Of a DNA stretch of 64,000 bases, positions 9,408 to 17,806 are shown one piece after another. The position numbers were made by a program, and so were the translations under genes. Source of the stretch: Paracoccus haematequi (GTDB lineage: Bacteria > Pseudomonadota > Alphaproteobacteria > Rhodobacterales > Rhodobacteraceae); contig CAMCVS010000003.1 in the NCBI GenBank assembly GCA_945881965.1, positions 1 to 64,000 on the forward strand, given 5' to 3'. The first letter of the stretch is position 1. Each line of letters opens with the position of its first letter. The notes beneath the pieces were generated by a model, which was not told the origin of the DNA, made no database searches, and worked only from the letters and a program-made list of their open reading frames with translations.

Positions 9408-10631
9408 TCAAACTTCGGCATCCAGCGCCGCGATCAGGCGCGCGACCTCGTCTGCGGACGTGTAATGCACAAACGACAGCCGCAGCACGCCGCGCCCTGC
9501 ATCCACCCCCTGCCCTTCCAGCGCGCGCACGGCATAGAAATCGCCCGCCCCCGCATTGATCCCCCGCGCGGCCAGCGCAGCGGCCACAGGGGCCGGGTCG
9601 CGCCCTAGGTCCAGCGCCACCGTCGGCGCGCGCAGACTGGCGTCGCGCGGCCCCAGCATCCGCAGGTCATTGCGCGCCACGGCCCAATCCAAGAGCGGCT
9701 GCAACAGCGCCGTTTCATGATCGCGCATCAGGTCATGCACGCCGCCCATCCGCGCCGCAGGCGTGCCTGTAAGTCCATGATGATCTGCCAGCGCGTCGAA
9801 ATAATCCGCCATGCCCGCACAGGCCGCGATCTGGGCATGGTCCGGCCCGGCAGGCGTGAACCGTTTGTACAGGCTGCCTGCGTTGAAATAGTGCCCCTGA
9901 TTGGGCAAAAGTTCCCCCAATGCGCGGCGCATCATCATGATGCCCTGATGCGGGCCGTAGGTCTTATAGGCCGAGAACAGATAGATATCCGCCCCCATCA
10001 GCCCCACGTCCGGCAGGCCATGCGGCGCATAGCTGACCCCATCGACACAGACAAACGCCCCCGCCGCATGGGCCAGCGCGGTGATTTCCACCACAGGATT
10101 GACCGCGCCCACGACGTTGGAACAATGCGGGAAACACACCAGCCGGACCTTCTCGTCCAACAGCGCCTCCAGCGCCTCTGGGTCCAGCATGCCGGTCGCG
10201 GGGTCGATGCGCCATTCGCGCACCTCGATCCCCTCTTCGGCCAGCCGCCGCCACGGGCCGGTGTTGGCTTCATGGTCCTGATTGGTGACGATGATCGCCT
10301 CGCCGGGCTGCATCATGCGGCGGAACGCCTGCGCCAGCACATAGGTATTCGCGGTGGTCGAGGGGCCGAACGATACCTCGTCCCGCGCCACGCCCATGAG
10401 GGCCGCAAGCCGGGTGCGCGCCTCGTCCATCTCTTCGCCGCCAAGGCGCGAGGCGGCATAGGGGCCATAGGGCTGCACCTTGCGCTCGCGGTAAAACCGG
10501 AACAGCCGGTCGATGACCTGTTGGCACGGGTAAGACCCGCCCGCATTCTCAAAGAACGCCTGCCCTGCCAGCGCGGGGTCTGCAAAGGCCGGGAACTGCG
10601 CCCGCACGAAATCCAGATCAAGCTGCATCAT
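9408..10631 (-). CDS. Class-V aminotransferase-fold PLP enzyme (cysteine desulfurase-like)
   Basis: A 407-residue fold-type I PLP enzyme. The Schiff-base lysine lies in LFSAYKTYGPHQG; DHEANTGPW and CVDGVSYAPHG supply PLP-ring and phosphate contacts. The overall pattern resembles the cysteine-desulfurase-like subgroup (VC1184 type). I do not see the conserved cysteine loop of true NifS/SufS enzymes, so persulfide chemistry is uncertain and the substrate is unknown. Tandem ATGs at 10631 and 10628 follow GAGGGGG; the second gives better spacing. It lies 7 bp downstream of acuI. Confidence 0.8.
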   Translation of the reverse strand: MMQLDLDFVRAQFPAFADPALAGQAFFENAGGSYPCQQVIDRLFRFYRERKVQPYGPYAASRLGGEEMDEARTRLAALMGVARDEVSFGPSTTANTYVLAQAFRRMMQPGEAIIVTNQDHEANTGPWRRLAEEGIEVREWRIDPATGMLDPEALEALLDEKVRLVCFPHCSNVVGAVNPVVEITALAHAAGAFVCVDGVSYAPHGLPDVGLMGADIYLFSAYKTYGPHQGIMMMRRALGELLPNQGHYFNAGSLYKRFTPAGPDHAQIAACAGMADYFDALADHHGLTGTPAARMGGVHDLMRDHETALLQPLLDWAVARNDLRMLGPRDASLRAPTVALDLGRDPAPVAAALAARGINAGAGDFYAVRALEGQGVDAGRGVLRLSFVHYTSADEVARLIAALDAEV

Positions 10632-10638
10632 GTCCCCC

Positions 10639-11631
10639 TCAGCCGTTCACATCCACCACGACCCGCCCCTTGACCGCGCCTTGCAGGATCGCGGCCCCAA
10701 GATCGGGCAGGTCCGCCAGCGTCGCCATCTGCACCATCGCGTCCAGCTTGTCCAACGGCAGATCGCGCGCGATGCGGTCCCAGGCACGCAGGCGGGCGGC
10801 ATAAGGTTGCATCACGGAATCGATCCCCAGCAGATTTACCCCGCGCAGCAGGAACGGAATGACCGTGGCAGGCAACCCCGCCCCGCCCGCCAGCCCCACG
10901 GCGGCAACGGATGCACCATATTTCATCTGCCCCAACACGCGCGCCAGCATCGCGCCGCCCACGGCATCGACACAGCCCGCCCAGGTCTCGGCCTCCAGCG
11001 GGCGCTTGACGGTTTCCGCGAGGTCCGCGCGCGCCACGATCCGCGCCGCCCCCAGCCCGGTCAGGTAATCCGCCTGTTCGGGCCGCCCGGTCACACCCGC
11101 CACCTCATGCCCCAGCGCCGCCAGCAGCGCCACCGCGACCGACCCCACACCGCCCGCCGCGCCCGTGACCAGCACCGGACCCGCGCCGGGGCGCAGCCCG
11201 TGATCCTCCAGCGCCATCACCGCCAGCATCGCCGTCAACCCTGCCGTGCCCACGGCCATCGCCTGCTTGGTGCTCAACCCAGCGGGCAGCGGCACCAGCC
11301 AATCGGCCTTGACGCGGGCCATCTGCGCATAGCCGCCCCAATGCACCTCACCCACACGCCAGCCTGTCAGCACCACCTTGTCGCCCGCCGCATAGCGCGG
11401 ATCATCTGACGCGGTCACCGTGCCCGCAAAGTCGATCCCCGGCACATGCGGATAGGTCCGCACCAGCCCGCCGCCATTGCCCGACAGGCACAGCCCGTCC
11501 TTGTAATTCACGGTCGAAAATTCGACCGCCACCGTCACATCGCCCGCCGGCAAATCCGCCTCGGTCAGATCGCGCAGGCCTGCGCGGGCCACACCGTCCT
11601 CGCCCTTGTCCATCACCAATGCCTTGAACAT
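10639..11631 (-). CDS. acuI: NADPH-dependent acryloyl-CoA reductase (AcuI/YhdH family)
   Basis: A 330-residue medium-chain dehydrogenase/reductase of the quinone-oxidoreductase branch. The N-terminal catalytic domain has TVNYKDGLCLSG and PHVPGIDFAGTV. The nucleotide site is VTGAAGGVGSVAVALL, and no structural zinc ligands are visible. This matches AcuI, which detoxifies acryloyl-CoA to propionyl-CoA, for example after DMSP breakdown or 3-hydroxypropionate metabolism. The start is ATG 11631 with GGGAGA about 7 bases upstream. No DMSP lyase gene lies beside it here, so its physiological substrate is inferred. Confidence 0.85.
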   Translation of the reverse strand: MFKALVMDKGEDGVARAGLRDLTEADLPAGDVTVAVEFSTVNYKDGLCLSGNGGGLVRTYPHVPGIDFAGTVTASDDPRYAAGDKVVLTGWRVGEVHWGGYAQMARVKADWLVPLPAGLSTKQAMAVGTAGLTAMLAVMALEDHGLRPGAGPVLVTGAAGGVGSVAVALLAALGHEVAGVTGRPEQADYLTGLGAARIVARADLAETVKRPLEAETWAGCVDAVGGAMLARVLGQMKYGASVAAVGLAGGAGLPATVIPFLLRGVNLLGIDSVMQPYAARLRAWDRIARDLPLDKLDAMVQMATLADLPDLGAAILQGAVKGRVVVDVNG

Positions 11632-11654
11632 CGCCGTCTCCCTGTTGATCTGTT

Positions 11655-11716
11655 TGCATCTTGCCCGAAATATCCCGGGGGGTGAGGCCGCGAGGCCGAG
11701 GGGGGCTGTCCCCCTA
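11655..11716 (-). repeat. Intergenic palindromic element, copy 1
   Basis: Read on the minus strand, a G/C hairpin (GGGGG, short loop, CCCCC at 11701-11715) is followed by a spacer and then CCCGGGATATTTCGGGCAAGATG. The same arrangement occurs at 17522-17572. It lies downstream of the DinB-protein gene and upstream of acuI and could act as a terminator or RNA-processing site. Confidence 0.6.
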
Positions 11717-11727
11717 CCCCCGCGCCC

Positions 11728-12228
11728 CTAGTCCGGCATCAGGAACAGGTCCGACACCGGCCCACCCGCGCCCAGACCCGTCAGCATGGCATGGACCTGT
11801 CCCCGGTGATGGGTCTGGTGGTTGAACATATGCGTCACCAGCAACCCCATCGGTTTCTCGACCTCGCGGCCCAGCAGCGCAGAATACCACCGATGTGGCC
11901 CTGCCAGAACCGACGCCTCCAGCGCCGCCGCCCAGTCCGTGATGCGCCTGTCCATCTGATCCCGCTCCGCCACCCAATCGGCCAGTGTCGGGCACAGCCC
12001 CGCGCTGTCGGCAATCGCGCCCGGAAATCGCGGCCCGCCATCGAACCGCGTCATCCACACCGCATCCCCCCACAGGATATGGTTGAGGGTGCCAAGGAGC
12101 GACCCAAAAAACGCCCCGCGATCCCGCGTCAGGTCGTCCTGCGACAGGGGTTCCAGCGCTGCGCGCAACTGTCCGTTCTGCCAGACGTTATACCGCGCCA
12201 TCGTCTGTACAAATTCGGGGGTGATCAT
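11728..12228 (-). CDS. DinB-family protein
   Basis: A 166-residue four-helix-bundle protein of the DinB/YfiT superfamily. The metal-binding histidines are seen as NHILWGD near residue 50 and HMFNHQTHHRGQ around 133-144. Members include thiol-dependent S-transferases (bacillithiol or mycothiol types) and many uncharacterised proteins. Rhodobacterales normally use glutathione, so the thiol partner is open. The gene is divergent from ssrA, with about 70 bp between its start and the ssrA promoter. Confidence 0.85.
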   Translation of the reverse strand: MITPEFVQTMARYNVWQNGQLRAALEPLSQDDLTRDRGAFFGSLLGTLNHILWGDAVWMTRFDGGPRFPGAIADSAGLCPTLADWVAERDQMDRRITDWAAALEASVLAGPHRWYSALLGREVEKPMGLLVTHMFNHQTHHRGQVHAMLTGLGAGGPVSDLFLMPD

Positions 12229-12299
12229 GTCTGCCGCACAGCCTTTGGTGAAATATCCGCCCCGATGCTGGCAGACAAACCCGGCGGGCGCAAACCCCC

Positions 12300-12328
12300 T
12301 TCACAAAGCGGGCGGGGCTTCTTATATC
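12300..12328 (+). promoter_or_regulatory. Predicted sigma-70 promoter of ssrA
   Basis: A -35 hexamer TTCACA (12300-12305) and a -10 hexamer TATATC (12323-12328) are separated by 17 bp. Transcription would begin near 12335, just before the acceptor part of the tmRNA. Confidence 0.6.
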
Positions 12329-12334
12329 TGTCAT

Positions 12335-12650
12335 GTCCTCTCGGGGACTATGGGCATAAACGCGCATGGAATAAGCGGATCGGACCCGGGGGCGGTACCC
12401 GGCGACTCCACCAACACACCCGGCATTGCGGGGGCTTGGGGTCGAAACAGGATCGACGAACGTGTAAAGATGTTGCTTTGTTTCGGTGAGCTACCACCGT
12501 TATCGGTGCAAATCGCATAATTGCCAATGACAATCATGCTCCGGTGGCTCTGGCCGCGTAAGCGGTCCGAAATACCAAAACTGAAGCCCTTGCGCCTAGC
12601 AGCGTAAGGCGGGGTTCGCAGGCACCTGGCAACAGAAGCCTGCACTTTTC
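12335..12650 (+). ncRNA. ssrA: Permuted (two-piece) tmRNA
   Basis: The gene is circularly permuted, as in other alphaproteobacteria. The acceptor piece comes first: a T-arm-like CCGGG/CCCGG stem near 12386-12402, then acceptor strand CGACTCC (12403-12409), discriminator A and CCA to 12413. After a short spacer the coding piece starts GGGGTCG (12438-12444), which pairs with CGACTCC over 7 bp with one G-U. It continues with GAAACAGGATCGACG. The tag frame at 12523-12561 encodes ANDNHAPVALAA and a TAA stop. A GCAGGC/GCCTGC hairpin (12618-12643) followed by acttttc lies at the 3' side. The mature RNA rescues stalled ribosomes and marks peptides for ClpXP. The outer ends are approximate. Confidence 0.93.
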
Positions 12651-12657
12651 CCCGCGC

Positions 12658-12685
12658 TTGACATACCTGCCGCATCGCGTATCGC
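12658..12685 (+). promoter_or_regulatory. Predicted promoter for chrB-chrA
   Basis: TTGACA (12658-12663) and TATCGC (12680-12685) are 16 bp apart, about 85 bp before the chrB start and just after the ssrA hairpin. The -35 is perfect and the -10 weak, consistent with a regulated promoter. I see no obvious operator. Confidence 0.45.
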
Positions 12686-12767
12686 TCGCGGCATGGGGCC
12701 GCGACCGCGCCCCGTGAGGCCAAGGCCCAAGCGTCGCATCTTTGATCGTTAACCCAAGGATGCACCC

Positions 12768-13562
12768 ATGCCTAGATATGGCCAGATAACGCCTGCACAA
12801 CTTTTTCGCCTGATCGGCACAGCCGATGCGCCTGTCGTTATCGACGTGCGCCTGCCCGAGGATGTCGCGCTTGATCCGCGCCGCATCCCAACCGCCATCG
12901 CCGCGCCGCATCAGGGGTTGGCCGCGCTTGCGCAACCCGGCGGGCGTGCGGTTGTGGTCTGCCACGGTGGCCGCAAGCTGTCTGAAGGGGCCGCTGCCCT
13001 GCTGCGCACCCATGGCATGACCGCCGAGGTTTTGGCGGGCGGCAATCTGGCCTGGGCGGCAGCGGATCTGCCAATGATCCCGATCGCGCGGCTGGAGGGC
13101 ACAACGCTCTGGGTCACGCGCCATCGGCCCAAGATCGACCGCATCGCCTGCCCCTGGCTGATCCGTCGCTTCATCGCGCCCGATGCGCGGTTCCTGTTCG
13201 TGGCCCCCGCCGAGGTCGCCGCCGTGGCAGACCGTTTCGGCGCGACGCCTTTTGACATCGACGGGGTGGACTATACCCATCGCGGCGACACCTGCACCTT
13301 TGACACCTTGATCGCGGATTTCGGGCTGGCGCATCCGGCATTGGACCGGCTGGCAACCGTGGTGCGCGCAGCGGATACCGACCGGCACGATCTGGCCCCG
13401 CAGGCGGCGGGGTTGCAGGCGATTTCGGTCGGGCTGTCACGGATGTGCAAAGATGATCTGACACAGCTTGACGCGGGTATGACGGTTTATGACGGGCTCT
13501 ATCGCTGGGCGCGCGACGGGTTTGACGAGGGCCACGATTGGCCTGCGGGAGTTCCGGCATGA
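12768..13562 (+). CDS. chrB: Rhodanese-ChrB fusion, chromate-resistance protein
   Basis: A 264-residue protein with two parts. Residues 1-105 are a rhodanese-like domain with a candidate catalytic cysteine at C65 in VVVCHGGRKLSEG. Residues about 110-260 match the ChrB C-terminal domain, with TRHRPKIDRIACPWLIRRFIAP and GVDYTHRGDTCTFD. ChrB proteins accompany ChrA and have been described as chromate-sensing regulators; the usual N-terminal ChrB region is replaced here by the rhodanese. It is coupled to chrA by an ATGA overlap. A sulfur- or thiol-linked role is inferred. Confidence 0.82.
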   Translation: MPRYGQITPAQLFRLIGTADAPVVIDVRLPEDVALDPRRIPTAIAAPHQGLAALAQPGGRAVVVCHGGRKLSEGAAALLRTHGMTAEVLAGGNLAWAAADLPMIPIARLEGTTLWVTRHRPKIDRIACPWLIRRFIAPDARFLFVAPAEVAAVADRFGATPFDIDGVDYTHRGDTCTFDTLIADFGLAHPALDRLATVVRAADTDRHDLAPQAAGLQAISVGLSRMCKDDLTQLDAGMTVYDGLYRWARDGFDEGHDWPAGVPA

Positions 13563-14797
13563 CACCATCATGGTCTGACATGATCCGGGTCTTTGGCCGT
13601 ATCGGTCTGCTGAGTTTCGGCGGCCCCGCGGCCCAGATCGCGCTGATGCACCGCGTGCTGGTGGACGAACGCAAATGGCTGGACGAGAAAACCTATCTGT
13701 CGTCATTGTCGTTTTGCATGCTGTTGCCCGGCCCCGAGGCGATGCAACAGGCCACCTTTGCGGGCTGGCGGTTGCGCGGGGTGCCGGGCGGGCTGTTGGC
13801 GGGGTTGTTGTTCGTGGCTCCCGGCGCGGCGCTGATCCTGGCGCTGGCGGCGCTTTACGTCAGCTTTGGTGCGCAACCCCTTGTGCAGGCGGCTTTTGTG
13901 GGCGTGCAAGCGGCGGTGGTCATCATCGTGGTGCAGGCCTTGCAAAAGGTCGCCAAACGCGCGCTGAAGGATCGCGCGGCCTATGTGATCGCGGCGCTGG
14001 CGTTTCTGGGCATCTTCGTGCTGGGCGTGCCGTTCCCGCTGATCATCCTTGGCGCGGGGATTTATGGCCTGATCACCAGCGCGGGGGTCACCGGCGCGTC
14101 GGACCCGCTGCCCGCGCATCGTGACACGCTGCGCACCGTGGCTGTCTGGGGTGGGTTGTGGGTGCTGCCGTTGCTGTTGCTGCCTGCCACGGGGCAGGAT
14201 TTCCTATGGGATGTGGCGCTGTTCTTTTCGCAACTGGCCGTCGTCACCTTTGGCGGGGCCTATGCCGTTCTGGCCTGGATGGCGCAGGCCGTGGTGGACA
14301 CCAAGGGCTGGATCACCACAGACCAGATGATCGACGCGCTGGGGCTGGCGGAAACCACGCCGGGGCCGCTGATCCTTGTGACGGAATTCGTGGCTTTTCT
14401 GGCCGGGCACGGCAAGGGCGGCATCGGCTTGGGCATCGCGGCGGCGGGCGTGGCGCTGTGGGCGACCTTTGTGCCGTGTTTCCTGTGGATCTTTGCCGGC
14501 GCGCCTTATGTCGATTGGATCATGGCGCGGCCCCGCCTGAAAGGCGCGTTGGCGGCGATCACGGCGGCGGTGGTGGGCGTGATCCTGAACCTTGCGCTGT
14601 GGTTCGCGCTGCATGTGGTCTTTGCCCAAGTGGATGACACGCGCTTTGGTCCCCTGCCGGTCTGGGCAACGCTGGACGCAATCGCATTGGGGCTGGTGGC
14701 GCTGGCCGGGCTCTTGATGGGACCGGGCAAGCGCGGCATGGGGCAGACGCTGGTGATCATGGCCTCCGCAGGCATCGCGCTGCATCTGGTAGTGTGA
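13559..14797 (+). CDS. chrA: Chromate transporter ChrA (long-chain CHR family)
   Basis: A 412-residue membrane protein with two homologous CHR halves. The first begins FGRIGLLSFGGPAAQIALMH and the second has QLAVVTFGGAYAVLAWMAQ with LGLAETTPGPLILVTEFVAFLAG. About ten membrane helices are predicted. It exports chromate and possibly sulfate-like anions from the cytoplasm. The start ATG 13559 overlaps the chrB stop by 4 bp, so translation is coupled; an upstream start at 13538 would lie inside chrB and is less likely. Confidence 0.9.
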   Translation: MTPSWSDMIRVFGRIGLLSFGGPAAQIALMHRVLVDERKWLDEKTYLSSLSFCMLLPGPEAMQQATFAGWRLRGVPGGLLAGLLFVAPGAALILALAALYVSFGAQPLVQAAFVGVQAAVVIIVVQALQKVAKRALKDRAAYVIAALAFLGIFVLGVPFPLIILGAGIYGLITSAGVTGASDPLPAHRDTLRTVAVWGGLWVLPLLLLPATGQDFLWDVALFFSQLAVVTFGGAYAVLAWMAQAVVDTKGWITTDQMIDALGLAETTPGPLILVTEFVAFLAGHGKGGIGLGIAAAGVALWATFVPCFLWIFAGAPYVDWIMARPRLKGALAAITAAVVGVILNLALWFALHVVFAQVDDTRFGPLPVWATLDAIALGLVALAGLLMGPGKRGMGQTLVIMASAGIALHLVV

Positions 14798-14871
14798 GGT
14801 CAAGATTCCGCTTTGCGCGGTCTTTCGTTTTGTTCCGAATCCCTTATGGTGGACCCAGAACGGAGACGGTG

Positions 14872-15360
14872 ATGGCCCGCACGATTGATTATGGCAAGCT
14901 GATGCACCGCGCGATGCGCGGTCTGATCCAGCAGGTGCTGCGGGATGTGCAAAGCCACGGCCTGCCGGGGGCACATCATTTCTTCATCACCTTCGATACC
15001 CGCGATCCGCTGGTGCAGATGGCCGATTGGCTGAAAGACCGGTATCCTGCGGAAATGACCGTGGTGATGCAGAACTGGTTCGATAAGCTGAAGGTCACCG
15101 ATGACGGGTTCTTCATCACGTTGAACTTTGGTGACCGGCCCGAGCCGCTGTATATCCCCTATGACGCGATCAAGACCTTTGTCGATCCGTCGGTGGAATT
15201 CGGGCTGCGGTTCGAAACCACGGACGGCGACGACGAGGATGACGAACCGCCGCCCGATGGCCCGCCGAACGGCCCCAAGAATGGGCCGACCAACGGCCCG
15301 GACAGCGCACAAGGCCGCAGCGCAGCCCAGGTCGTGCAACTGGACCGGTTCCGCAAATAA
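14872..15360 (+). CDS. sspB: SspB-family ClpXP adaptor (alphaproteobacterial type)
   Basis: A 162-residue protein beginning MARTIDYGKLMHRAMRGLI, with HHFFITFDTRDPLVQMADWL, WFDKLKVTDDGFFITLNFG and IPYDAIKTFVDPSVEFGL. This is the SspB-alpha fold that binds the ssrA tag. An acidic linker and P/N/G-rich stretch (about 120-145) lead to a C-terminal AAQVVQLDRFRK, the likely ClpX-docking tail. It delivers tmRNA-tagged proteins to ClpXP. The start ATG 14872 has GGAGAC just upstream; the frame opens at 14794 without support. ssrA lies only 2.2 kb upstream. Confidence 0.9.
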   Translation: MARTIDYGKLMHRAMRGLIQQVLRDVQSHGLPGAHHFFITFDTRDPLVQMADWLKDRYPAEMTVVMQNWFDKLKVTDDGFFITLNFGDRPEPLYIPYDAIKTFVDPSVEFGLRFETTDGDDEDDEPPPDGPPNGPKNGPTNGPDSAQGRSAAQVVQLDRFRK

Positions 15361-15496
15361 GCGATCTTTCGCCCGCAAGATGAACTTTTTGTAAAGCGGG
15401 CAAGACACGGCTTGCGCGGTGGCGCGGCGCGTCGTCGATTGGGGCCATCGTTGCACAGATCGTTGCACTGATCGTCGCAGAGGGAGAGTGTTGCTC

Positions 15497-16054
15497 ATGG
15501 CCAAGGATTTTGCTGTTTTTCTGGGGGAAATGCTGCGCCGCCCGACCGAGGTGTCGGCAATTGCGCCGTCATCCGCCGCCGTTGCGCGGCTGATGACCGA
15601 GGGGCTCGAGACCGTGACCGGCCCCATCGTGGAAATCGGGCCGGGCACCGGCAGCTTTACCAAGGCGATCCTCGCGCGCGGCATTGCGCCCGAACGTCTG
15701 ACGTTGTTGGAACTGAACGCCCGGTTTTGCGAGACGCTGCGCGCGAAATTCCCCGGTGTGCGCGTCGAATGTCGTCCGGCGCAGGAGATCGAAAAGCTGG
15801 GGCTGCGCGATGTCGGCGCGGTGATTTCCGGCGTGCCGGTGCTGGCGCGCCCCACGATCCAGCGCGAAATCGTCGGCCCATGCTTTCGCGTGATGCGGCC
15901 CGACGGGTTTTTCGTGCAGATCACCTACAGCCCGTCCGCCCCCATACCCGAAGATGTGCAGCGCGAATTGGGTGTGGTGGCGACCAAACGCGGCACGGTC
16001 TGGGCCAACCTGCCGCCCGCCCGCGTGTTCGTGTTCCGGCGCAGATCACATTGA
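15497..16054 (+). CDS. pmtA: S. meliloti-type phospholipid N-methyltransferase (PmtA-like)
   Basis: A 185-residue SAM-dependent methyltransferase. The SAM motif VEIGPGTGSFTKAIL is at about 45-59, preceded by the family segment MLRRPTEVSAIAPSSAAVARLM. Layout and length match the rhizobial PmtA group, which converts phosphatidylethanolamine to phosphatidylcholine and also resembles rRNA dimethylases. The start is ATG 15497 with AGGGAGAG 8 bases upstream; the earlier frame start at 15419 has no ribosome site. A different lipid or small-molecule substrate cannot be excluded. Confidence 0.75.
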   Translation: MAKDFAVFLGEMLRRPTEVSAIAPSSAAVARLMTEGLETVTGPIVEIGPGTGSFTKAILARGIAPERLTLLELNARFCETLRAKFPGVRVECRPAQEIEKLGLRDVGAVISGVPVLARPTIQREIVGPCFRVMRPDGFFVQITYSPSAPIPEDVQRELGVVATKRGTVWANLPPARVFVFRRRSH

Positions 16055-16105
16055 CCCACGCCGCCCGTCCGCTATGACAGGGGCGCATTTTCAGGAGATG
16101 TCCCC

Positions 16106-17512
16106 ATGACCGCGATCCGCCATTCCACCCGCACCGAAACCGACAGCTTTGGCCCGCTCGAGGTGGATGGCACCAAGTATTGGGGCGCGCAGACCCAGCG
16201 GTCGATCATCAACTTTCCCATCGGCTGGGAACGCCAGCCGGTGGCCATCATCCGCGCGCTTGGCGTGATCAAACAGGCCGCCGCGCGGGTCAACGAGGGC
16301 TTTGGCGATCTGGACCCTACTCTGTCGCGCGCCATCCAGGCCGCCGCGCAAGAGGTGATTGACGGAAAGTTCGACGACAACTTTCCCCTCGTGGTCTGGC
16401 AGACTGGGTCGGGCACCCAGTCGAACATGAACGCGAATGAGGTGATTTCGAACCGCGCCATCGAAATGCTGGGCGGAGAGATGGGGTCGAAGAAACCCGT
16501 GCATCCGAATGACCATGTCAACATGGGGCAATCGTCGAACGACACCTTTCCGACCGCGATGCATGTCGCCATCGGCATGATGGCGCGCGACACGTTGCTG
16601 CCGGGGTTGCGCAAGCTGCATGCTGCGCTGGTCGCGAAATCCGAAGAATTTGCCACGATCATCAAGATCGGCCGCACCCATACGCAGGACGCCACGCCCC
16701 TGACGCTGGGGCAGGAATTTGGCGGCTACGCGCATCAGGTCGCCAAGGGCATCGCGCGGGTCGAGATGTGCCTGCCCGATATCTATGAACTGGCCCAAGG
16801 CGGCACCGCCGTCGGTACGGGTCTGAACACCCGCAAGGGCTTTGCCGAAAACGTCGCGGCCGAAATCGCGGCGATCACCGGCCTGCCCTTTGTCACCGCG
16901 CCGAACAAATTCGAGGCGCTGGCGGCGCATGACGCGATGGTGATGTTCTCGGGCGCGCTGAAAACCGTCGCTGCCAGCCTGTTCAAGATCGCCAATGACA
17001 TGCGGCTGCTGGGGTCCGGGCCCCGGTCGGGTCTGGGCGAATTGATCCTGCCGGAAAACGAACCGGGCAGCTCGATCATGCCGGGCAAGGTCAACCCGAC
17101 ACAAGCCGAAGCGCTGACCATGGTATGCGCGCAGGTGATGGGCAATGACGCCGCCGTGGGCTTTGCCGGGAGCCAGGGTCATTTCGAACTGAACGTCTAT
17201 AACCCGATGATGTCCTATAACGTGCTGCAATCCATGCAGTTGCTGGGCGATGCCGCAGGCAGTTTCACCGATAACATGGTGGTGGGCACGCAGGCGAACA
17301 TTCCGCGCATCCAGAAACTGATGCAGGAATCGCTGATGCTGGTCACCGCGCTTGCGCCGACCATCGGCTATGACGCCGCCACCAAGGTGGCGAAAACGGC
17401 GCACAAGAACGGCACCACGCTGCGCGAAGAAGCCATCGCGCTGGGATACGTGGATGGCGACACATTCGACCGCATCGTGCGCCCCGAAGACATGATCGGG
17501 CCCAAGGGCTGA
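16106..17512 (+). CDS. fumC: Fumarate hydratase class II
   Basis: A 468-residue iron-independent fumarase that interconverts fumarate and L-malate in the TCA cycle. The superfamily signature [11 protein letters not shown] is at 321-331, and [13 protein letters not shown] (101-113), [15 protein letters not shown] and [16 protein letters not shown] are all present. The length is normal. ATG 16106 is preceded by AGGAGA with 6-7 bases of spacing. A strong hairpin element follows the stop. Confidence 0.96.
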   Translation: MTAIRHSTRTETDSFGPLEVDGTKYWGAQTQRSIINFPIGWERQPVAIIRALGVIKQAAARVNEGFGDLDPTLSRAIQAAAQEVIDGKFDDNFPLVVWQTGSGTQSNMNANEVISNRAIEMLGGEMGSKKPVHPNDHVNMGQSSNDTFPTAMHVAIGMMARDTLLPGLRKLHAALVAKSEEFATIIKIGRTHTQDATPLTLGQEFGGYAHQVAKGIARVEMCLPDIYELAQGGTAVGTGLNTRKGFAENVAAEIAAITGLPFVTAPNKFEALAAHDAMVMFSGALKTVAASLFKIANDMRLLGSGPRSGLGELILPENEPGSSIMPGKVNPTQAEALTMVCAQVMGNDAAVGFAGSQGHFELNVYNPMMSYNVLQSMQLLGDAAGSFTDNMVVGTQANIPRIQKLMQESLMLVTALAPTIGYDAATKVAKTAHKNGTTLREEAIALGYVDGDTFDRIVRPEDMIGPKG

Positions 17513-17521
17513 GAGGGCAGA

Positions 17522-17572
17522 GCGAGGGGCGCTGCCCCTCGCGCTCCCCGGAGTATTTGGGGCAAGATGAAA
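17522..17572 (+). repeat. Intergenic palindromic element, copy 2 (terminator-like)
   Basis: A perfect 9-bp stem, GCGAGGGGC (17522-17530) and GCCCCTCGC (17534-17542) with loop gct, is followed by CTCCCCGGAGTATTTGGGGC and AAGATG. Copy 1 at 11655-11716 has the same order in the opposite orientation. It follows fumC and probably ends or processes its transcript. Confidence 0.65.
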
Positions 17573-17614
17573 GACAAGGGTTTTCCCGGATGTTCGCGAT
17601 GGTAATCTGATCGC

Positions 17615-17806
17615 ATGGGCGACACGGTGAACCTGAACACGTTCCGAAAAGCCAAGGCGCGGGCCGAGAAGAAGGCGCGCGCCGATGCCAACGCGGTGAA
17701 ATTCGGCCAGACCAAAGAGCAGAAGGCGCTGGAGAAGGCCAGGGCCGAGATGGCGGCGCGTGAACTGGCCGCGCATCGGCGCGAGACGGATGGGTCAGAG
17801 CAATGA
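17615..17806 (+). CDS. Small basic helical protein, DUF4169 family
   Basis: A 63-residue protein, MGDTVNLNTFRKAKARAEKK to the tail, very rich in Lys, Arg, Ala and Glu and almost certainly one long charged helix. The NLNxFRKAKAR start is typical of DUF4169, short proteins of Rhodobacterales and Rhizobiales. The function is unknown. The stop overlaps the next start by 4 bp (ATGA), so it is co-translated with the ribbon-helix-helix protein. Confidence 0.8.
   Translation: MGDTVNLNTFRKAKARAEKKARADANAVKFGQTKEQKALEKARAEMAARELAAHRRETDGSEQ

Noticed and set aside
15371-15401. GCCCGC/GCGGGC hairpin after sspB as a terminator
   Set aside because: The stem is only 6 bp with a 19-nt loop and no T-tract after it; evidence too weak to list.
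16091-17776. 561-residue minus-strand frame
   Set aside because: Antisense to fumC, which has every family motif; composition is that of a shadow frame.
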